A stretch of 50,080 nucleotides of DNA from Hydrogenophaga sp. (lineage in GTDB: Bacteria > Pseudomonadota > Gammaproteobacteria > Burkholderiales > Burkholderiaceae_C): NCBI RefSeq assembly GCF_019264445.1, contig NZ_JAHVAB010000036.1:1-50080 (forward strand), given 5' to 3'. Made by a program: the position numbers and the translations under genes. Below are positions 7,737 through 16,423 of this stretch, one piece after another. The first letter of the stretch is position 1; the number at the start of each line of letters is the position of its first letter. The notes below the pieces were generated by a model. The model was given only the letters and a program-made list of their open reading frames with translations, did no database searches and was not told where the DNA came from.

Positions 7737-8729
7737 CTACTGTTCGATGGGTGAGCGGGCGGATGGCGTTGAAGGTCCATGCGCGGCACGGCCTGTGCTC
7801 ACCAACTGGATGGAGCGCAGCACGGCTTCGGGTTCGGCGATGCCCTGGCCCGCGATGTCCATCGCGCTGCCGTGGCCCACGCTGCACAGCAGCACACCCG
7901 CTCCCACCGACAGCGCGCTGGCGGCCTTGGGCGACAGCAGCTTGATGGGGATGTGTCCCTGGTCGTGAAAGATCGCCACGTACAGGTCATGCCCGCCTTC
8001 GGACAGCAGCGTGTCGGCACCGGCGGGGTTGCTCACCCGGTATCCCTCGGCGCGCAGCTTCTCCACCGCGGGCACCACCATCTGCGCATCCTCCGGCCCG
8101 AACAGCTCGCCTTCGGACGCATGCGGGTTGATGCCGAACATGCCGATGCGTGGCGAGGCCACACCCAGGCGCGTGCACGCCAGGGCGCCGGCGCGGGCCG
8201 CACGCACGATGAGATCGGTGTGCAGCCGGTCCAGCGCGGTGCGAACGCTCTCATGCAGCGTCACGTGCACGATGCGCAGCCCACCGCCCACGAGCATGAG
8301 GAACACCGAATCGGTCGGTTGCCCACACACCCGCGCCACCAGCGAGGGATAGCCGCTGAAAGCGATGCCGGCCTGGGCGATGGCGGTTTCGTGGTGCGGG
8401 CAGGCGATGACCGCGTCGCAATCGCCCGCCTGCACGGCCCGGATGGCGGCGGTGGCGCTGGCCACGGCCGATGCGCCTGCCGCTGCGTCGATGCGCCCGG
8501 GCGCGATCGCACTGGCCTCGAGCGTGCCCGCCTCGTGGTGCCGCACGCCGGCCAGCACGTCGTTCAGCCCCAGCTGATGCGCGGTGCGGCGCAGAACCTC
8601 GCCCGGACCGAACACGGAGAAGCGCTCCCTCTCGGCCTGCGGCAACGCCGCGAGCGCCTTGAGCGCAATCTCCGGCCCGATGCCGTTCGGGTCTCCCAGC
8701 GCGATGGCCAGGCGCGCGCCGCCGCTCAT
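7737..8729 (-). CDS. PdxA-family dehydrogenase, probable TphB-like cis-dihydrodiol dehydrogenase
   Basis: 330 residues of the PdxA fold. It begins [20 protein letters not shown], and metal-binding histidines are visible in [21 protein letters not shown] and [10 protein letters not shown]. Housekeeping PdxA oxidises 4-phosphohydroxythreonine for vitamin B6, but family members in aromatic operons (TphB of Comamonas) oxidatively decarboxylate the cis-dihydrodiol made from terephthalate. Its place in an operon with a Rieske dioxygenase, together with divergence around the phosphate-site loop (HETAIAQAG), favours the TphB-like role. Its ATG overlaps the stop of the TRAP binding-protein gene by ATGA. 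A B6 role remains possible. Confidence 0.85.
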   Translation of the reverse strand: MSGGARLAIALGDPNGIGPEIALKALAALPQAERERFSVFGPGEVLRRTAHQLGLNDVLAGVRHHEAGTLEASAIAPGRIDAAAGASAVASATAAIRAVQAGDCDAVIACPHHETAIAQAGIAFSGYPSLVARVCGQPTDSVFLMLVGGGLRIVHVTLHESVRTALDRLHTDLIVRAARAGALACTRLGVASPRIGMFGINPHASEGELFGPEDAQMVVPAVEKLRAEGYRVSNPAGADTLLSEGGHDLYVAIFHDQGHIPIKLLSPKAASALSVGAGVLLCSVGHGSAMDIAGQGIAEPEAVLRSIQLVSTGRAAHGPSTPSARSPIEQ

Positions 8730-9772
8730 GCCACCCTGTGCTTGGCAATGAGCGCCTTGGCGCCGGCCAACAGTTTTTCGCCGTCCTGCCCGCGCCGGTT
8801 CATTTCCTGCACCCACTCGCTGGAGATGCCGCCGGTCAATTTGACGAACTCGGCGGCCTCGGCGTCGGTGAACACATGCACCTTGTTGCCGCGGTCGGTT
8901 GCCATCTTGCGGCTGACCGGATCCTGGTCCTGTTGCACCTTGCCGAACCAGGCGGAGGTTTCCATGCCCGAGTTGTCGTCGATCACTTTGCGCAGATCGG
9001 GCGGCAGCCCGGCGTACCTGTTCTTGTTCATCACCATCACGAAAGCGGTGTTGTAGAGAGCAGGCTTGCCCTGCGCGAACTCGCTGTGGTGCTGCACCAG
9101 CTCATGCACCTTGACCGATGGAATCACCTCCCAGGGCAAGGCCGCGCCGTCGATGACTCCCTTGGACAGCGCGTCGGGAATCTGCGGCAAGGGAAGGCCG
9201 ATTGCGGAGGCGCCTGCCGCCGTGAGCAGTTTCGTGGCCTGCCGCGTCGGCCCGCGCATCTTCAGGCCCCGCAGGTCGGCGGCGCTGATGATCGGCTTCG
9301 TTTTGGAATGCAGAACGCCCGGGCCGTGGGTGTGGAATGCCAGTGGCTGCACGTCCTTGAACTCGTCGGCCGCGTGCGTCTGCAGGTACTCCCAGGCCGC
9401 GCGCGAGGCGCCGATCGCGTCCACCGTCATGAACGGCAGCTCGAACACCTCGGTGCGCGGGAAGCGGCCTGGGGTCAGCCCGGCCAGTGTCCAGACGATG
9501 TCGACCACGCCGTCGCGAGCCTGGTCGTACAGCTGCCCGGGCGAGCCACCCAGTTGCATGGCCGGGTAGCCCTCGAACTTGATGCGGCCGCCCGCGTCCT
9601 TCTCGACCTTGTTCATCCACGCCTTGTGCGCGTTGAGGTACACGTTGGAGGTGGGTGCCATGAAGGTGTGGAACTTCAGGGTGACGGCTTGCTGGGCCAG
9701 GGCGCCGAGGCCGGGCAGGCCAAGGGTGGCGGCTGCCGTGGCCGATTTGATCAGGGTTCTTCGTTGCATCAT
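8726..9772 (-). CDS. TRAP transporter substrate-binding protein (DctP family)
   Basis: A 348-aa periplasmic solute receptor with an N-terminal export signal ([21 protein letters not shown], Tat-like RRTLIK, cleavage near ALAQQA). The mature body has the DctP pattern: [30 protein letters not shown] with the conserved carboxylate-binding arginine, and [12 protein letters not shown]. It presumably captures the aromatic acid used by the cluster. The DctQ and DctM membrane subunits are not in this island, so it must borrow a transporter from elsewhere or act as a sensor. It is in the long minus-strand operon and overlaps the PdxA-family gene. Confidence 0.9.
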   Translation of the reverse strand: MMQRRTLIKSATAAATLGLPGLGALAQQAVTLKFHTFMAPTSNVYLNAHKAWMNKVEKDAGGRIKFEGYPAMQLGGSPGQLYDQARDGVVDIVWTLAGLTPGRFPRTEVFELPFMTVDAIGASRAAWEYLQTHAADEFKDVQPLAFHTHGPGVLHSKTKPIISAADLRGLKMRGPTRQATKLLTAAGASAIGLPLPQIPDALSKGVIDGAALPWEVIPSVKVHELVQHHSEFAQGKPALYNTAFVMVMNKNRYAGLPPDLRKVIDDNSGMETSAWFGKVQQDQDPVSRKMATDRGNKVHVFTDAEAAEFVKLTGGISSEWVQEMNRRGQDGEKLLAGAKALIAKHRVA

Positions 9773-9846
9773 GAATGTGTCTCCGTGGGTGGATGGGAAA
9801 AAGCGTTCCAGCTCCCTGGGTGCCGCAGGCTTGTTGTGGGTGGTGT

Positions 9847-11301
9847 TCAAGCCGGGCTGGCCTGAGACACGAATTTGGTGGTGAGGTAACCGTCGAAGGT
9901 CTCGCTGCCGCCCTCGCTGCCGATGCCGCTGTCCTTCACGCCGCCGAAGGGCGTTTCGGCTAGGGTGATGCCGAAGTGGTTCACGTTGACCATGCCCACT
10001 TCCAGACCATCGACCATGCGTTCCGAGGTCTTGATGGACCCGGTGAACACGAAGCCGGTGAGGCCGAAGGGCAGGGCGTTGGCGCGTTGCAGAACCTCGT
10101 CGGTGTTCCTGAAGCGGGTGATCGGGGCGACCGGCCCGAAGGGCTCTTCCACCATCAGGCGCGCGTCGTCCGGGATGTCGGTGAGGATCGTGGGTGGGTA
10201 GAAGTAGCCAGGCCCCGGCAGGCGCGCGCCGCCACTGGCCAGTTTGGCGCCGCGCTCGAGCGCATCGGCCACGAAGCCTTCCATGGCATCCACGCGCCGC
10301 AGATGCGCCAGCGGTCCCATCTGCGTGGACTTGTCCATGCCGTCGCCCACCTTGAGGCCACCATACGCCTTGGTGAACGTGTCGAGGAAGCGGTCGTAGA
10401 CCCTCTCCTGCACGAAGAAGCGGCTGGGGGCAATGCACAGCTGGCCGGCATTGCGCGCCTTGAAGCGCGCCAGCAGGTTCGCCGCGTCGTCCACGTCGGC
10501 GTCGTCGAACACCACCACCGGCGAATGCCCGCCCAGCTCCATGCTGATGCGCTTCATGTGCAGGCCGGCCAGCGCCGCCAGCTGTTTGCCCACGGGCACC
10601 GAGCCCGTGAAGGACACCTTGCGCGAAATCGGAGAGCGGATGAGGTGGTCCGACACGTCGGCGGGCACGCCCCACACGATGTTGAGCACGCCCGGCGGCA
10701 GGCCCGCGTCGTGGAACATCTGCGCCAGCGCCGTCACCGCGCCGGGCGAGTCTTCCGGACCTTTCAGCACCAGCGTGCAGCCGGCACCGATGGCGGCCGC
10801 CATCTTTCGAATGGCCTGGTTGAACGGAAAGTTCCAGGGCGTGAAGGCAACGCACACGCCCACCGGCTCGCGCAGCACCAGCTGGCGCACATGCGGCAAT
10901 CGTGGCGGAATCACGCGGCCGTAAATGCGGCGGCATTCCTCGGCGTGCCATTCGGCGTGTTCGGCGCAGGTGGTGACCTCCAGCAGGGCTTCGCTCAGCG
11001 GTTTTCCCTGATCCAGGGTGATCTGTGCGGCGATGTGGGGCGCGCGTTCCCGCGTGAGCTCGGCCACGCGGCGCAGCACGCGGGAGCGCTCCAGCGGAGA
11101 GCTCTTGCGCCAGCCTTCGAAAGCGCGTTGCGCGGCGAGCAGTGCGCGGTCCAGGTCGTCCCGCCTGGCGTGCGGCAGCGACCCGATGACCTGGCCATTG
11201 GCCGGGTTGACGATGTCCTGGCGCGGACGGTCGCCGCCCTCGATGAACTCGCCATCGATGTAGAGGAACGGCGCGGTGTAGTTGGTGTTGCTCATGGGCA
11301 T
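9847..11301 (-). CDS. NAD-dependent aldehyde dehydrogenase (484 aa)
   Basis: A complete ALDH: cofactor loop FTPWNFPFNQ, Rossmann loop [14 protein letters not shown], catalytic Glu in MELGGHSP, nucleophile Cys in GQLCIAPSRF and the C-terminal ETPFGGVKDSG motif. Two starts are possible (ATG 11301 or 11295), both right after the SDR stop (11307), so the genes are co-translated. It resembles the host ALDH at the left edge but is clearly a different gene. Next to a CYP199-like P450 and an SDR, it probably oxidises an aromatic aldehyde, such as 4-formylbenzoate, to the carboxylate; that substrate is inferred. Confidence 0.93.
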   Translation of the reverse strand: MPMSNTNYTAPFLYIDGEFIEGGDRPRQDIVNPANGQVIGSLPHARRDDLDRALLAAQRAFEGWRKSSPLERSRVLRRVAELTRERAPHIAAQITLDQGKPLSEALLEVTTCAEHAEWHAEECRRIYGRVIPPRLPHVRQLVLREPVGVCVAFTPWNFPFNQAIRKMAAAIGAGCTLVLKGPEDSPGAVTALAQMFHDAGLPPGVLNIVWGVPADVSDHLIRSPISRKVSFTGSVPVGKQLAALAGLHMKRISMELGGHSPVVVFDDADVDDAANLLARFKARNAGQLCIAPSRFFVQERVYDRFLDTFTKAYGGLKVGDGMDKSTQMGPLAHLRRVDAMEGFVADALERGAKLASGGARLPGPGYFYPPTILTDIPDDARLMVEEPFGPVAPITRFRNTDEVLQRANALPFGLTGFVFTGSIKTSERMVDGLEVGMVNVNHFGITLAETPFGGVKDSGIGSEGGSETFDGYLTTKFVSQASPA

Positions 11302-11306
11302 GCGGC

Positions 11307-12065
11307 TCAGATGAAGACCGAGCCGCCGTCCACGGCGATGGTCTGGCCCGTGATGAAGCCAGCGCCGTCGCTGGCCAGGAAGAGCAGGGCCGCCACCAGG
11401 TCGTTGGGAACCTGGTCGCGCTGCAGCGAGCGGCTGGTCTTGCGGACCACGTCGCCCATCTTGCTGTGAAGGTCGTTCTCCAGCACGCCGTCGCTCAGCG
11501 TGAAGCCGGGTGCGATGGCGTTGACGGTGATCTCGTCCTTGCCCAGTTCGCGGGCCAGCGAGCGCGTGAACGCGATGACGGCACCCTTGCTTGCCACGTA
11601 GTGCAGCATGTTGGGTGTGCCCTTGATCGGCGTGGTGGACGCGATGTTCACGATGCGGCCGAAGCCGTTCTTGCGCATTTGTGGCACGGCCGCCTTGGCG
11701 CAGACGAAGGGGCCCAGCGTGTTGACTTCCATCACGCGCATCCATTCGGCTTCGGTGATCTGGTCGAAGGGCTTGAGCGCGAGCGTCGTGAACAGGCCGG
11801 CGTTGTTGACCAGCACGTCGAAGCGGCCGAAGGCCTTGACGGTCTGCTCGACCATCTGCGCGACCTGATCGGGCTTGATCACGTCGGTCTGCGTGCCGAT
11901 GGCCTGCAGGCCCTGCGCGGTGAGCCGCTCGGCGGCCTCGGCCGCGCCGCGCAGATCGGCGATGACGACACGGTGGCCGGACTTCGCCAGGGCTTCTGAA
12001 AAGGCGAAGCCGATGCCGCTGGCGCCGCCGGTCACCGCGATGACCCGGGATGTGGTTGCTGTCAT
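11307..12065 (-). CDS. Short-chain dehydrogenase/reductase (SDR, 252 aa)
   Basis: Classical SDR: NAD(P)-binding TGGASGIG near residues 12-19, NNAG in LVNNAGLF, and the catalytic YVASK tetrad with the upstream serine in IASTTP. An aspartate in VVIADLRG at the end of beta-2 indicates preference for NAD. It lies between ferredoxin-reductase and ALDH genes in the operon. The likely role is alcohol to aldehyde oxidation, for instance of a hydroxymethyl-benzoate made by the P450. Alternatives such as dihydrodiol dehydrogenation cannot be excluded. Confidence 0.9.
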   Translation of the reverse strand: MTATTSRVIAVTGGASGIGFAFSEALAKSGHRVVIADLRGAAEAAERLTAQGLQAIGTQTDVIKPDQVAQMVEQTVKAFGRFDVLVNNAGLFTTLALKPFDQITEAEWMRVMEVNTLGPFVCAKAAVPQMRKNGFGRIVNIASTTPIKGTPNMLHYVASKGAVIAFTRSLARELGKDEITVNAIAPGFTLSDGVLENDLHSKMGDVVRKTSRSLQRDQVPNDLVAALLFLASDGAGFITGQTIAVDGGSVFI

Positions 12066-12112
12066 GGGTTGTCTCTTTCTCGATGGGAAACGGTTGAAAA
12101 TGAAAAAGGGGT

Positions 12113-13288
12113 TCACGCCGTCGCGGGCGTGGGAACGAGGGCTTTGCGCGCGCGCATGTGCGCGCCCGGGTCGTTGAGGGATTCGACGGCGCTGAGTTCG
12201 TTGCCGCGGAACCGGTGCACCGAGAAACGGCCCGTCGATGGATCGCCTTCGATCTCGCACCGATCGCCCGGCGCCGCCAGTCCGGCCATCTGCAGCCGGC
12301 AGTCGCCCTGGTCGCTCCAGAACCAGGGGACCTTCGCGTACGGCACGGGCTGGCCGCACAGGCGCGCCGCGATGCAACGCGCCTGGTCCACCGCGTTCTG
12401 CACCGACTCGATGCGCACGCGCGCCCCCCCGCCCCAGGCAAACGGGAAGCTGGCGCAATCGCCGAGCGCGGAAATGGCCGGGTCGCTGGTGAGCAGCAGC
12501 TCATCGACCTCGATGCCGTTGCCCACGGCCAGATCGGCGTCGCGCGCCAGCGTGTCGTTCGGGCTCACACCGGCGGCGACCACCACGAGGTCGGCGGCCA
12601 CGCGGGTGCCGTCCCGCAGCCAGACGCCGGTGGCGTGGCCGTCTTCGCCCTCGATCGCGTCGAGCTGCGCCGACAGGTGGAAGCGCGTGCCCTGGGCCTC
12701 GTGAAACCGTTGAAGGTGCGAAGCCATGGGCTCGGAGAGCGCGCGCGCCAGGGGGCGCTCAGACATCTCGATGACATGCATGGCCATGCCCATGCCCCGC
12801 GCCACCGCGGCCAGCTCCAGGCCGATGAAGCCAGCGCCCACCACGGCGACCGCACCCGCCTGCTTCAGCCGGTCCTTCAGTCGCCGGGCATCGTCGAGAC
12901 CGCGCAACACACACACACCGTCGAGCTGGGCACCCGGGACATCGAGCGTGCGGGCGGCCGCGCCCGTGGCCAGCACCAGGTGGTCGTAAGGCAGCGTTTC
13001 GCCGTTCGAGAGCGACACGGTGCGCGCCCCGCGATCGATGCCCAGCACCCTCGTGCCATCCAGAATGCGCGCCTTCAGGCGCTCGTAGAACGCCGACGGG
13101 CGCAGCAGCAGGCCCACCTCGTCCACCTTGCCCTGCAGGAATGCTTTGGACAGCGGCGGGCGCTGGTAGGGCAGGCCGGGCTCGTCGCCCACCAGGGTGA
13201 TGGGGTGGGCGAACCCCGCCTCACGCAGCGAGGCGGCGAGCTGGAAACCGCCCTGGCCCGTGCCGACGATGACGATCCCGTGTGCCAT
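12113..13288 (-). CDS. FAD-dependent ferredoxin reductase of the P450 system (391 aa)
   Basis: A putidaredoxin/HaPuR-type flavoprotein that passes NADH electrons to the adjacent [2Fe-2S] ferredoxin. It has the N-terminal FAD motif IVIVGTGQGGFQLA, the NAD motif VVGAGFIGLELAAV, and the second FAD motif ALGDCASFPF. Its ATG overlaps the ferredoxin stop by ATGA (13286-13290), so the two proteins are co-translated. Reductase, ferredoxin and P450 lie together in one operon, making a self-sufficient class I P450 electron chain. Length is normal. Confidence 0.92.
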   Translation of the reverse strand: MAHGIVIVGTGQGGFQLAASLREAGFAHPITLVGDEPGLPYQRPPLSKAFLQGKVDEVGLLLRPSAFYERLKARILDGTRVLGIDRGARTVSLSNGETLPYDHLVLATGAAARTLDVPGAQLDGVCVLRGLDDARRLKDRLKQAGAVAVVGAGFIGLELAAVARGMGMAMHVIEMSERPLARALSEPMASHLQRFHEAQGTRFHLSAQLDAIEGEDGHATGVWLRDGTRVAADLVVVAAGVSPNDTLARDADLAVGNGIEVDELLLTSDPAISALGDCASFPFAWGGGARVRIESVQNAVDQARCIAARLCGQPVPYAKVPWFWSDQGDCRLQMAGLAAPGDRCEIEGDPSTGRFSVHRFRGNELSAVESLNDPGAHMRARKALVPTPATA

Positions 13289-13611
13289 CACACCTGCCGC
13301 TCGGGGATGTGGACGACCAATTCGTCGACGCCCTCGGCCAGCACCAGCTGGCAGCTCAGGCGGCTGTTGTCCTGGCGCTCGCTGGCGGCGCTGGCCAGCA
13401 TCTCGTTCTCGACTTCGCTGGTGGGCGGCAGGAAGCCGACCGAGGCCGGGTCCACATACACGTGGCAGGTGGCGCACATGGCCGAGCCGCCGCACTCGGC
13501 GACGATGCCGGCAATGCCGTGGGAGACGGCGGTCATCATGACCGTGGCACCCGCGCTGGCGGGCACGGCCTCGCGGGTGCCGTCGGGTTGAACGTAAACA
13601 ATCTGGGGCAT
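13288..13611 (-). CDS. [2Fe-2S] ferredoxin of the P450 system (107 aa)
   Basis: An adrenodoxin/putidaredoxin-like ferredoxin. The cluster ligands are the C-x5-C-x2-C of ECGGSAMCATC and a distal cysteine in LSCQL, and the acidic interaction face (VDPASVGFLPPTSEVE) is conserved. It carries single electrons from the reductase at 12113-13288 to the P450 at 13638-14858, in the cytosol. Spacing to the P450 stop is 26 bp and it overlaps the reductase start. It resembles HaPux, the partner of CYP199A enzymes, in size and order. Confidence 0.92.
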   Translation of the reverse strand: MPQIVYVQPDGTREAVPASAGATVMMTAVSHGIAGIVAECGGSAMCATCHVYVDPASVGFLPPTSEVENEMLASAASERQDNSRLSCQLVLAEGVDELVVHIPERQV

Positions 13612-13637
13612 CGTGGGTGTCTTTCTGACGTGGGGGT

Positions 13638-14858
13638 TCAGTGCACGGCAACGCTCAGCGGCGTGACCGTCACCGGCATGCTCTTGAGGCCGCGCACCGT
13701 GTTGTTGAAGTGCTGGACGGGTTGTCCATCGAGGCGGATCGACTCCACGCGGCGCGCGAGCGCGGTGAGCACGATCTCGCCTTCCAGCCGGGCCATCATC
13801 TGGCCGGCGCAGCCGTGGATGCCGGTGCCAAAGGCCATGTGCCCGGTGGCGCGGCGGGTGACATCGAAGCGGTCTGCATCGGGCCAGCGGCGCGGGTCGC
13901 GGTTGGCCGATGCGATGAACACGGCGATCTTCTGGCCTGCTTTCACGGTGATGCCGCCGAGCTCGACGTCGCGCGTGCTGGTGCGGTAGAAGGAATGGAA
14001 GGTGCTGTCGTAGCGAAGCACCTCTTCCAGCGCCTGGCGGGCCATCGAAGGGTCTTCGCGCAGCAGCGCCCATTGTTCGGGGTGGCGGCCAAAGCTCTGG
14101 ATGGCGTTGCACAGGGTAAAGACGGTGGTGTCCAGGCCGGCGGAGAGCAGCGTGCGCACCAGCATGCCGGCCTCTTCATGTTCGATTTCGCCAGCGTCGG
14201 CGGCCGCGAAGAGCTGCGCGCCCAGCCCGTCTTTGGTGAGGGCGTCGCGCTGGCAGACTTTGGCGATCCAGTCGACGGTTTCCCCGGCGCTTTCCATGCG
14301 GCTGCGGAACCGCTCGTTGATCGGGCCGAAACCGTTGAACACCATATCGCCATATGGCAGCAGGTGCTGTCGGCCTGCGGCGGGCAGGCCCACGGCGTCG
14401 CCGAACGCCTTGATCGGAAAGGCCTCGCACAGATCCTTGGCAGCGTCGAACGAGCCACGCTCGACCAGTTCGTCCACCATGCGCGCCGCGACTTCCTCGA
14501 AAGTGGCGCGCAGGCGGCCGATGGACGCGGGCGAGAGGACCCGGGCCACCACCTTGCGGGTGCGGCCGTGGTCGGGCGGATCGGTCTCCAGAATGATGCT
14601 GGGCTTGCGCCAGGGTTTCTCTGTGTGGAAGTTGGCCAGGCCGACGCCCGCGCTGGAGCAGAACACGTCGGGCTGCGACAGGATGCGCTGCACCTCGTCG
14701 TGCCGCGCGACCGCCAGCACGCCGTAGCGTTCCAGCCAGGCCCACGGGCCGAGTTCGCGCAGCCGCTCGTAGTGCGGGTAGGGGTCGGCCAGCACCTCGG
14801 TGGCGTAGGGGTCGAAGTCGCTGGAGGGAACGTCGCGGTAGGGGTTTTCGTGGGTCAT
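13638..14858 (-). CDS. Cytochrome P450, CYP199-like para-substituted benzoate oxidase (406 aa)
   Basis: A soluble bacterial P450: I-helix SAGLDTTV with the proton-relay Asp-Thr, ExxR in EEVLRYDS, and heme loop FGTGIHGCAG with Cys350 as ligand. The segment GVGLANFHTEKPWRKPSIIL followed by ETDPPDH resembles what I recall of CYP199A enzymes, which O-demethylate or hydroxylate para-substituents of benzoates. The adjoining ferredoxin and reductase complete the chain. Neighbours (SDR, ALDH, Rieske dioxygenase) suggest oxidation of a para-methyl or methoxy group as the entry step. CYP199 placement is from recalled motif similarity and the substrate is inferred. Confidence 0.88.
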   Translation of the reverse strand: MTHENPYRDVPSSDFDPYATEVLADPYPHYERLRELGPWAWLERYGVLAVARHDEVQRILSQPDVFCSSAGVGLANFHTEKPWRKPSIILETDPPDHGRTRKVVARVLSPASIGRLRATFEEVAARMVDELVERGSFDAAKDLCEAFPIKAFGDAVGLPAAGRQHLLPYGDMVFNGFGPINERFRSRMESAGETVDWIAKVCQRDALTKDGLGAQLFAAADAGEIEHEEAGMLVRTLLSAGLDTTVFTLCNAIQSFGRHPEQWALLREDPSMARQALEEVLRYDSTFHSFYRTSTRDVELGGITVKAGQKIAVFIASANRDPRRWPDADRFDVTRRATGHMAFGTGIHGCAGQMMARLEGEIVLTALARRVESIRLDGQPVQHFNNTVRGLKSMPVTVTPLSVAVH

Positions 14859-14883
14859 TTCGGTTCTCCTTTTTCAATGAGGC

Positions 14884-15930
14884 TCAAGCGGTGGCGGCGG
14901 CGGCCGTCTGGGGTGCAGCCACCACGAACGCGTCGCAGAAGAAGGCGTTCGCCGACAGGCCTCTCTGATCGATGAAATCGGCGCGCGCAGCGCTCACCAT
15001 GGCCGGTGCGCCGCAGGCGTACACCTGGTGCGATGCCAGGGTGGCGTGGTCTTCCAGCACCGCCTGGTGCACGTAACCCGTGCGGCCCGTCCAGCCCGCG
15101 TCGGGCGCGGCGTCGGACAGCACGGGAACGAAGCGGAAACCGGGGCGAGAGGCCCAACTGGTCGGCAGATCGAGCAGGTAGAGGTCTTTCTGCGTGCGTG
15201 CGCCCCAGTACAAGGTGACGTCGCGCATCTGGCCTTGGCGGAAGCCGTCCTCCAGCATGGACTTGATGGGTGCGAATCCCGTGCCGCTGGCGAGCATGAT
15301 GATGGGCGCCCCTGCGCCTTCTTCCCGGATGAAGAAGTCGCCATGGGGGATTTCCACCCGCAGCACATCGCCGACCTTGAGATCGTTCGCCAGCGTCCGC
15401 GAGAACGCACCGCCTTCGAGCAGACGGATGTGCAACTCCGCGCCATCGTTCTGGTGCGGCGGATTGGCCATGGAGAAGCTGCGGCGCTGGCCGTCGGGCA
15501 GCAGCACCTGCAGGTACTGGCCCGCCTTGAACTTCACCTTCTCCCCCGCGGGGAATCGCAGCTTGAGGCGGACCACGTCGCTCGCGAGGCGATCGATGCG
15601 CATGACCTTGGCGTCGAGCCGCCGGCGCGCGGCCGGGTCGGTCTTCTCGATGTGACGGGGCTCGATGGTGATGTCGGACAGTGGGCGGGCCTGGCAGAAC
15701 AGCACGTGGCCGCTGGCGATCTCCTCGGCGCTGAGGGTGTGGTCGCCGACGGCGCCCGGGCTGATCCGCCCGGACACCACGCGGCCCTTGCAGCTGGCGC
15801 ACACGCCCGCATTGCAGGAGAACGGCATTTCATAGCCGGCCTCGCGCACCGCGTCGAGCACGGTCTGGGTCTCGCCGCACGGCACGGTGACGTCGATCCC
15901 GGTGATGTGGATGCGGTGCGTGGTGCTCAC
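14884..15930 (-). CDS. Ring-hydroxylating dioxygenase reductase, [2Fe-2S]-FAD-NAD (TphA1-like, 348 aa)
   Basis: Transfers NADH electrons to the Rieske oxygenase. An N-terminal plant-type ferredoxin domain has CNAGVCASC and a downstream cysteine in LFCQARP; the FAD-binding RRSFSMAN and NAD-binding ASGTGFAPIKSM motifs follow; a C-terminal cysteine-containing loop (NAFFCDAFV) ends the module. Order and length match TphA1 of terephthalate dioxygenase and related phenol-hydroxylase reductases. It is one gene downstream of the oxygenase beta subunit with 7 bp spacing, so the three subunits form one transcription unit. Confidence 0.92.
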   Translation of the reverse strand: MSTTHRIHITGIDVTVPCGETQTVLDAVREAGYEMPFSCNAGVCASCKGRVVSGRISPGAVGDHTLSAEEIASGHVLFCQARPLSDITIEPRHIEKTDPAARRRLDAKVMRIDRLASDVVRLKLRFPAGEKVKFKAGQYLQVLLPDGQRRSFSMANPPHQNDGAELHIRLLEGGAFSRTLANDLKVGDVLRVEIPHGDFFIREEGAGAPIIMLASGTGFAPIKSMLEDGFRQGQMRDVTLYWGARTQKDLYLLDLPTSWASRPGFRFVPVLSDAAPDAGWTGRTGYVHQAVLEDHATLASHQVYACGAPAMVSAARADFIDQRGLSANAFFCDAFVVAAPQTAAAATA

Positions 15931-15937
15931 GGCATGC

Positions 15938-16423
15938 TCACAGCGGCAGCGCCAGCAGGGTGTCGATGTTGTGGCTGTCGCAGACCACGATCCGGCTCGC
16001 GAGCTTCAGCGCGCCGTCACCGTCGAGGGTCAGCTCGTCGAGGTAGCGACCCGTGGCGAAGATCATCGTGTCGCCGCCGCGCATCACGCGCACCACCAGA
16101 AACGGTGTTTCGCTCTGGCGGCCCCGCGCGGTCTCGCCCAGCAGCGCGGGCAGGCCGACGAGGTGACGGTAGCGCTGCTTCTCGTACACGTTGGCCGTGC
16201 GCAGGGAGAGCACGCGGTCGCTCAGCATGGCGCGCGAGTCGGCGTAGATCAGGCTCGCCTCCATGCCCTGCGCGTGGTTGTCCGCGGTGGTGACGCGGTA
16301 CAGGCATTGCTCGGTGAAGAAACCCGGCCAGGCCTCGAGGTCGTCGTTGTCGATGCAGCGCCCGTACTGCGCATTGAGTTCCAGCGCGCTGTGCGTGTCA
16401 ATGGCGGATGCGGCGCGGTTCAT
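15938..16423 (-). CDS. Ring-hydroxylating dioxygenase beta subunit (161 aa)
   Basis: A SnoaL/NTF2-fold small subunit that supports the alpha-subunit trimer and has no catalytic metal. Recognised by [34 protein letters not shown] and the C-terminal [18 protein letters not shown] typical of the family. Its ATG overlaps the alpha-subunit stop (16420-16423), giving strict co-translation. Size matches TphA3-type subunits (about 155 aa). Confidence 0.92.
   Translation of the reverse strand: MNRAASAIDTHSALELNAQYGRCIDNDDLEAWPGFFTEQCLYRVTTADNHAQGMEASLIYADSRAMLSDRVLSLRTANVYEKQRYRHLVGLPALLGETARGRQSETPFLVVRVMRGGDTMIFATGRYLDELTLDGDGALKLASRIVVCDSHNIDTLLALPL

Noticed and set aside
8726..10951. A single 741-aa fusion of ALDH and TRAP binding protein
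   Set aside because: The upstream part is an out-of-frame reading of the ALDH gene; the genuine binding protein starts at ATG 9772 with its own signal peptide.
13641..14975. Long plus-strand open frames opposite the P450, reductase and dioxygenase genes (also at 16408-17800 and 7779-9056)
   Set aside because: They are shadows of high-GC minus-strand genes: low-complexity His/Arg/Ala composition, no family motifs and no ribosome-binding sites.
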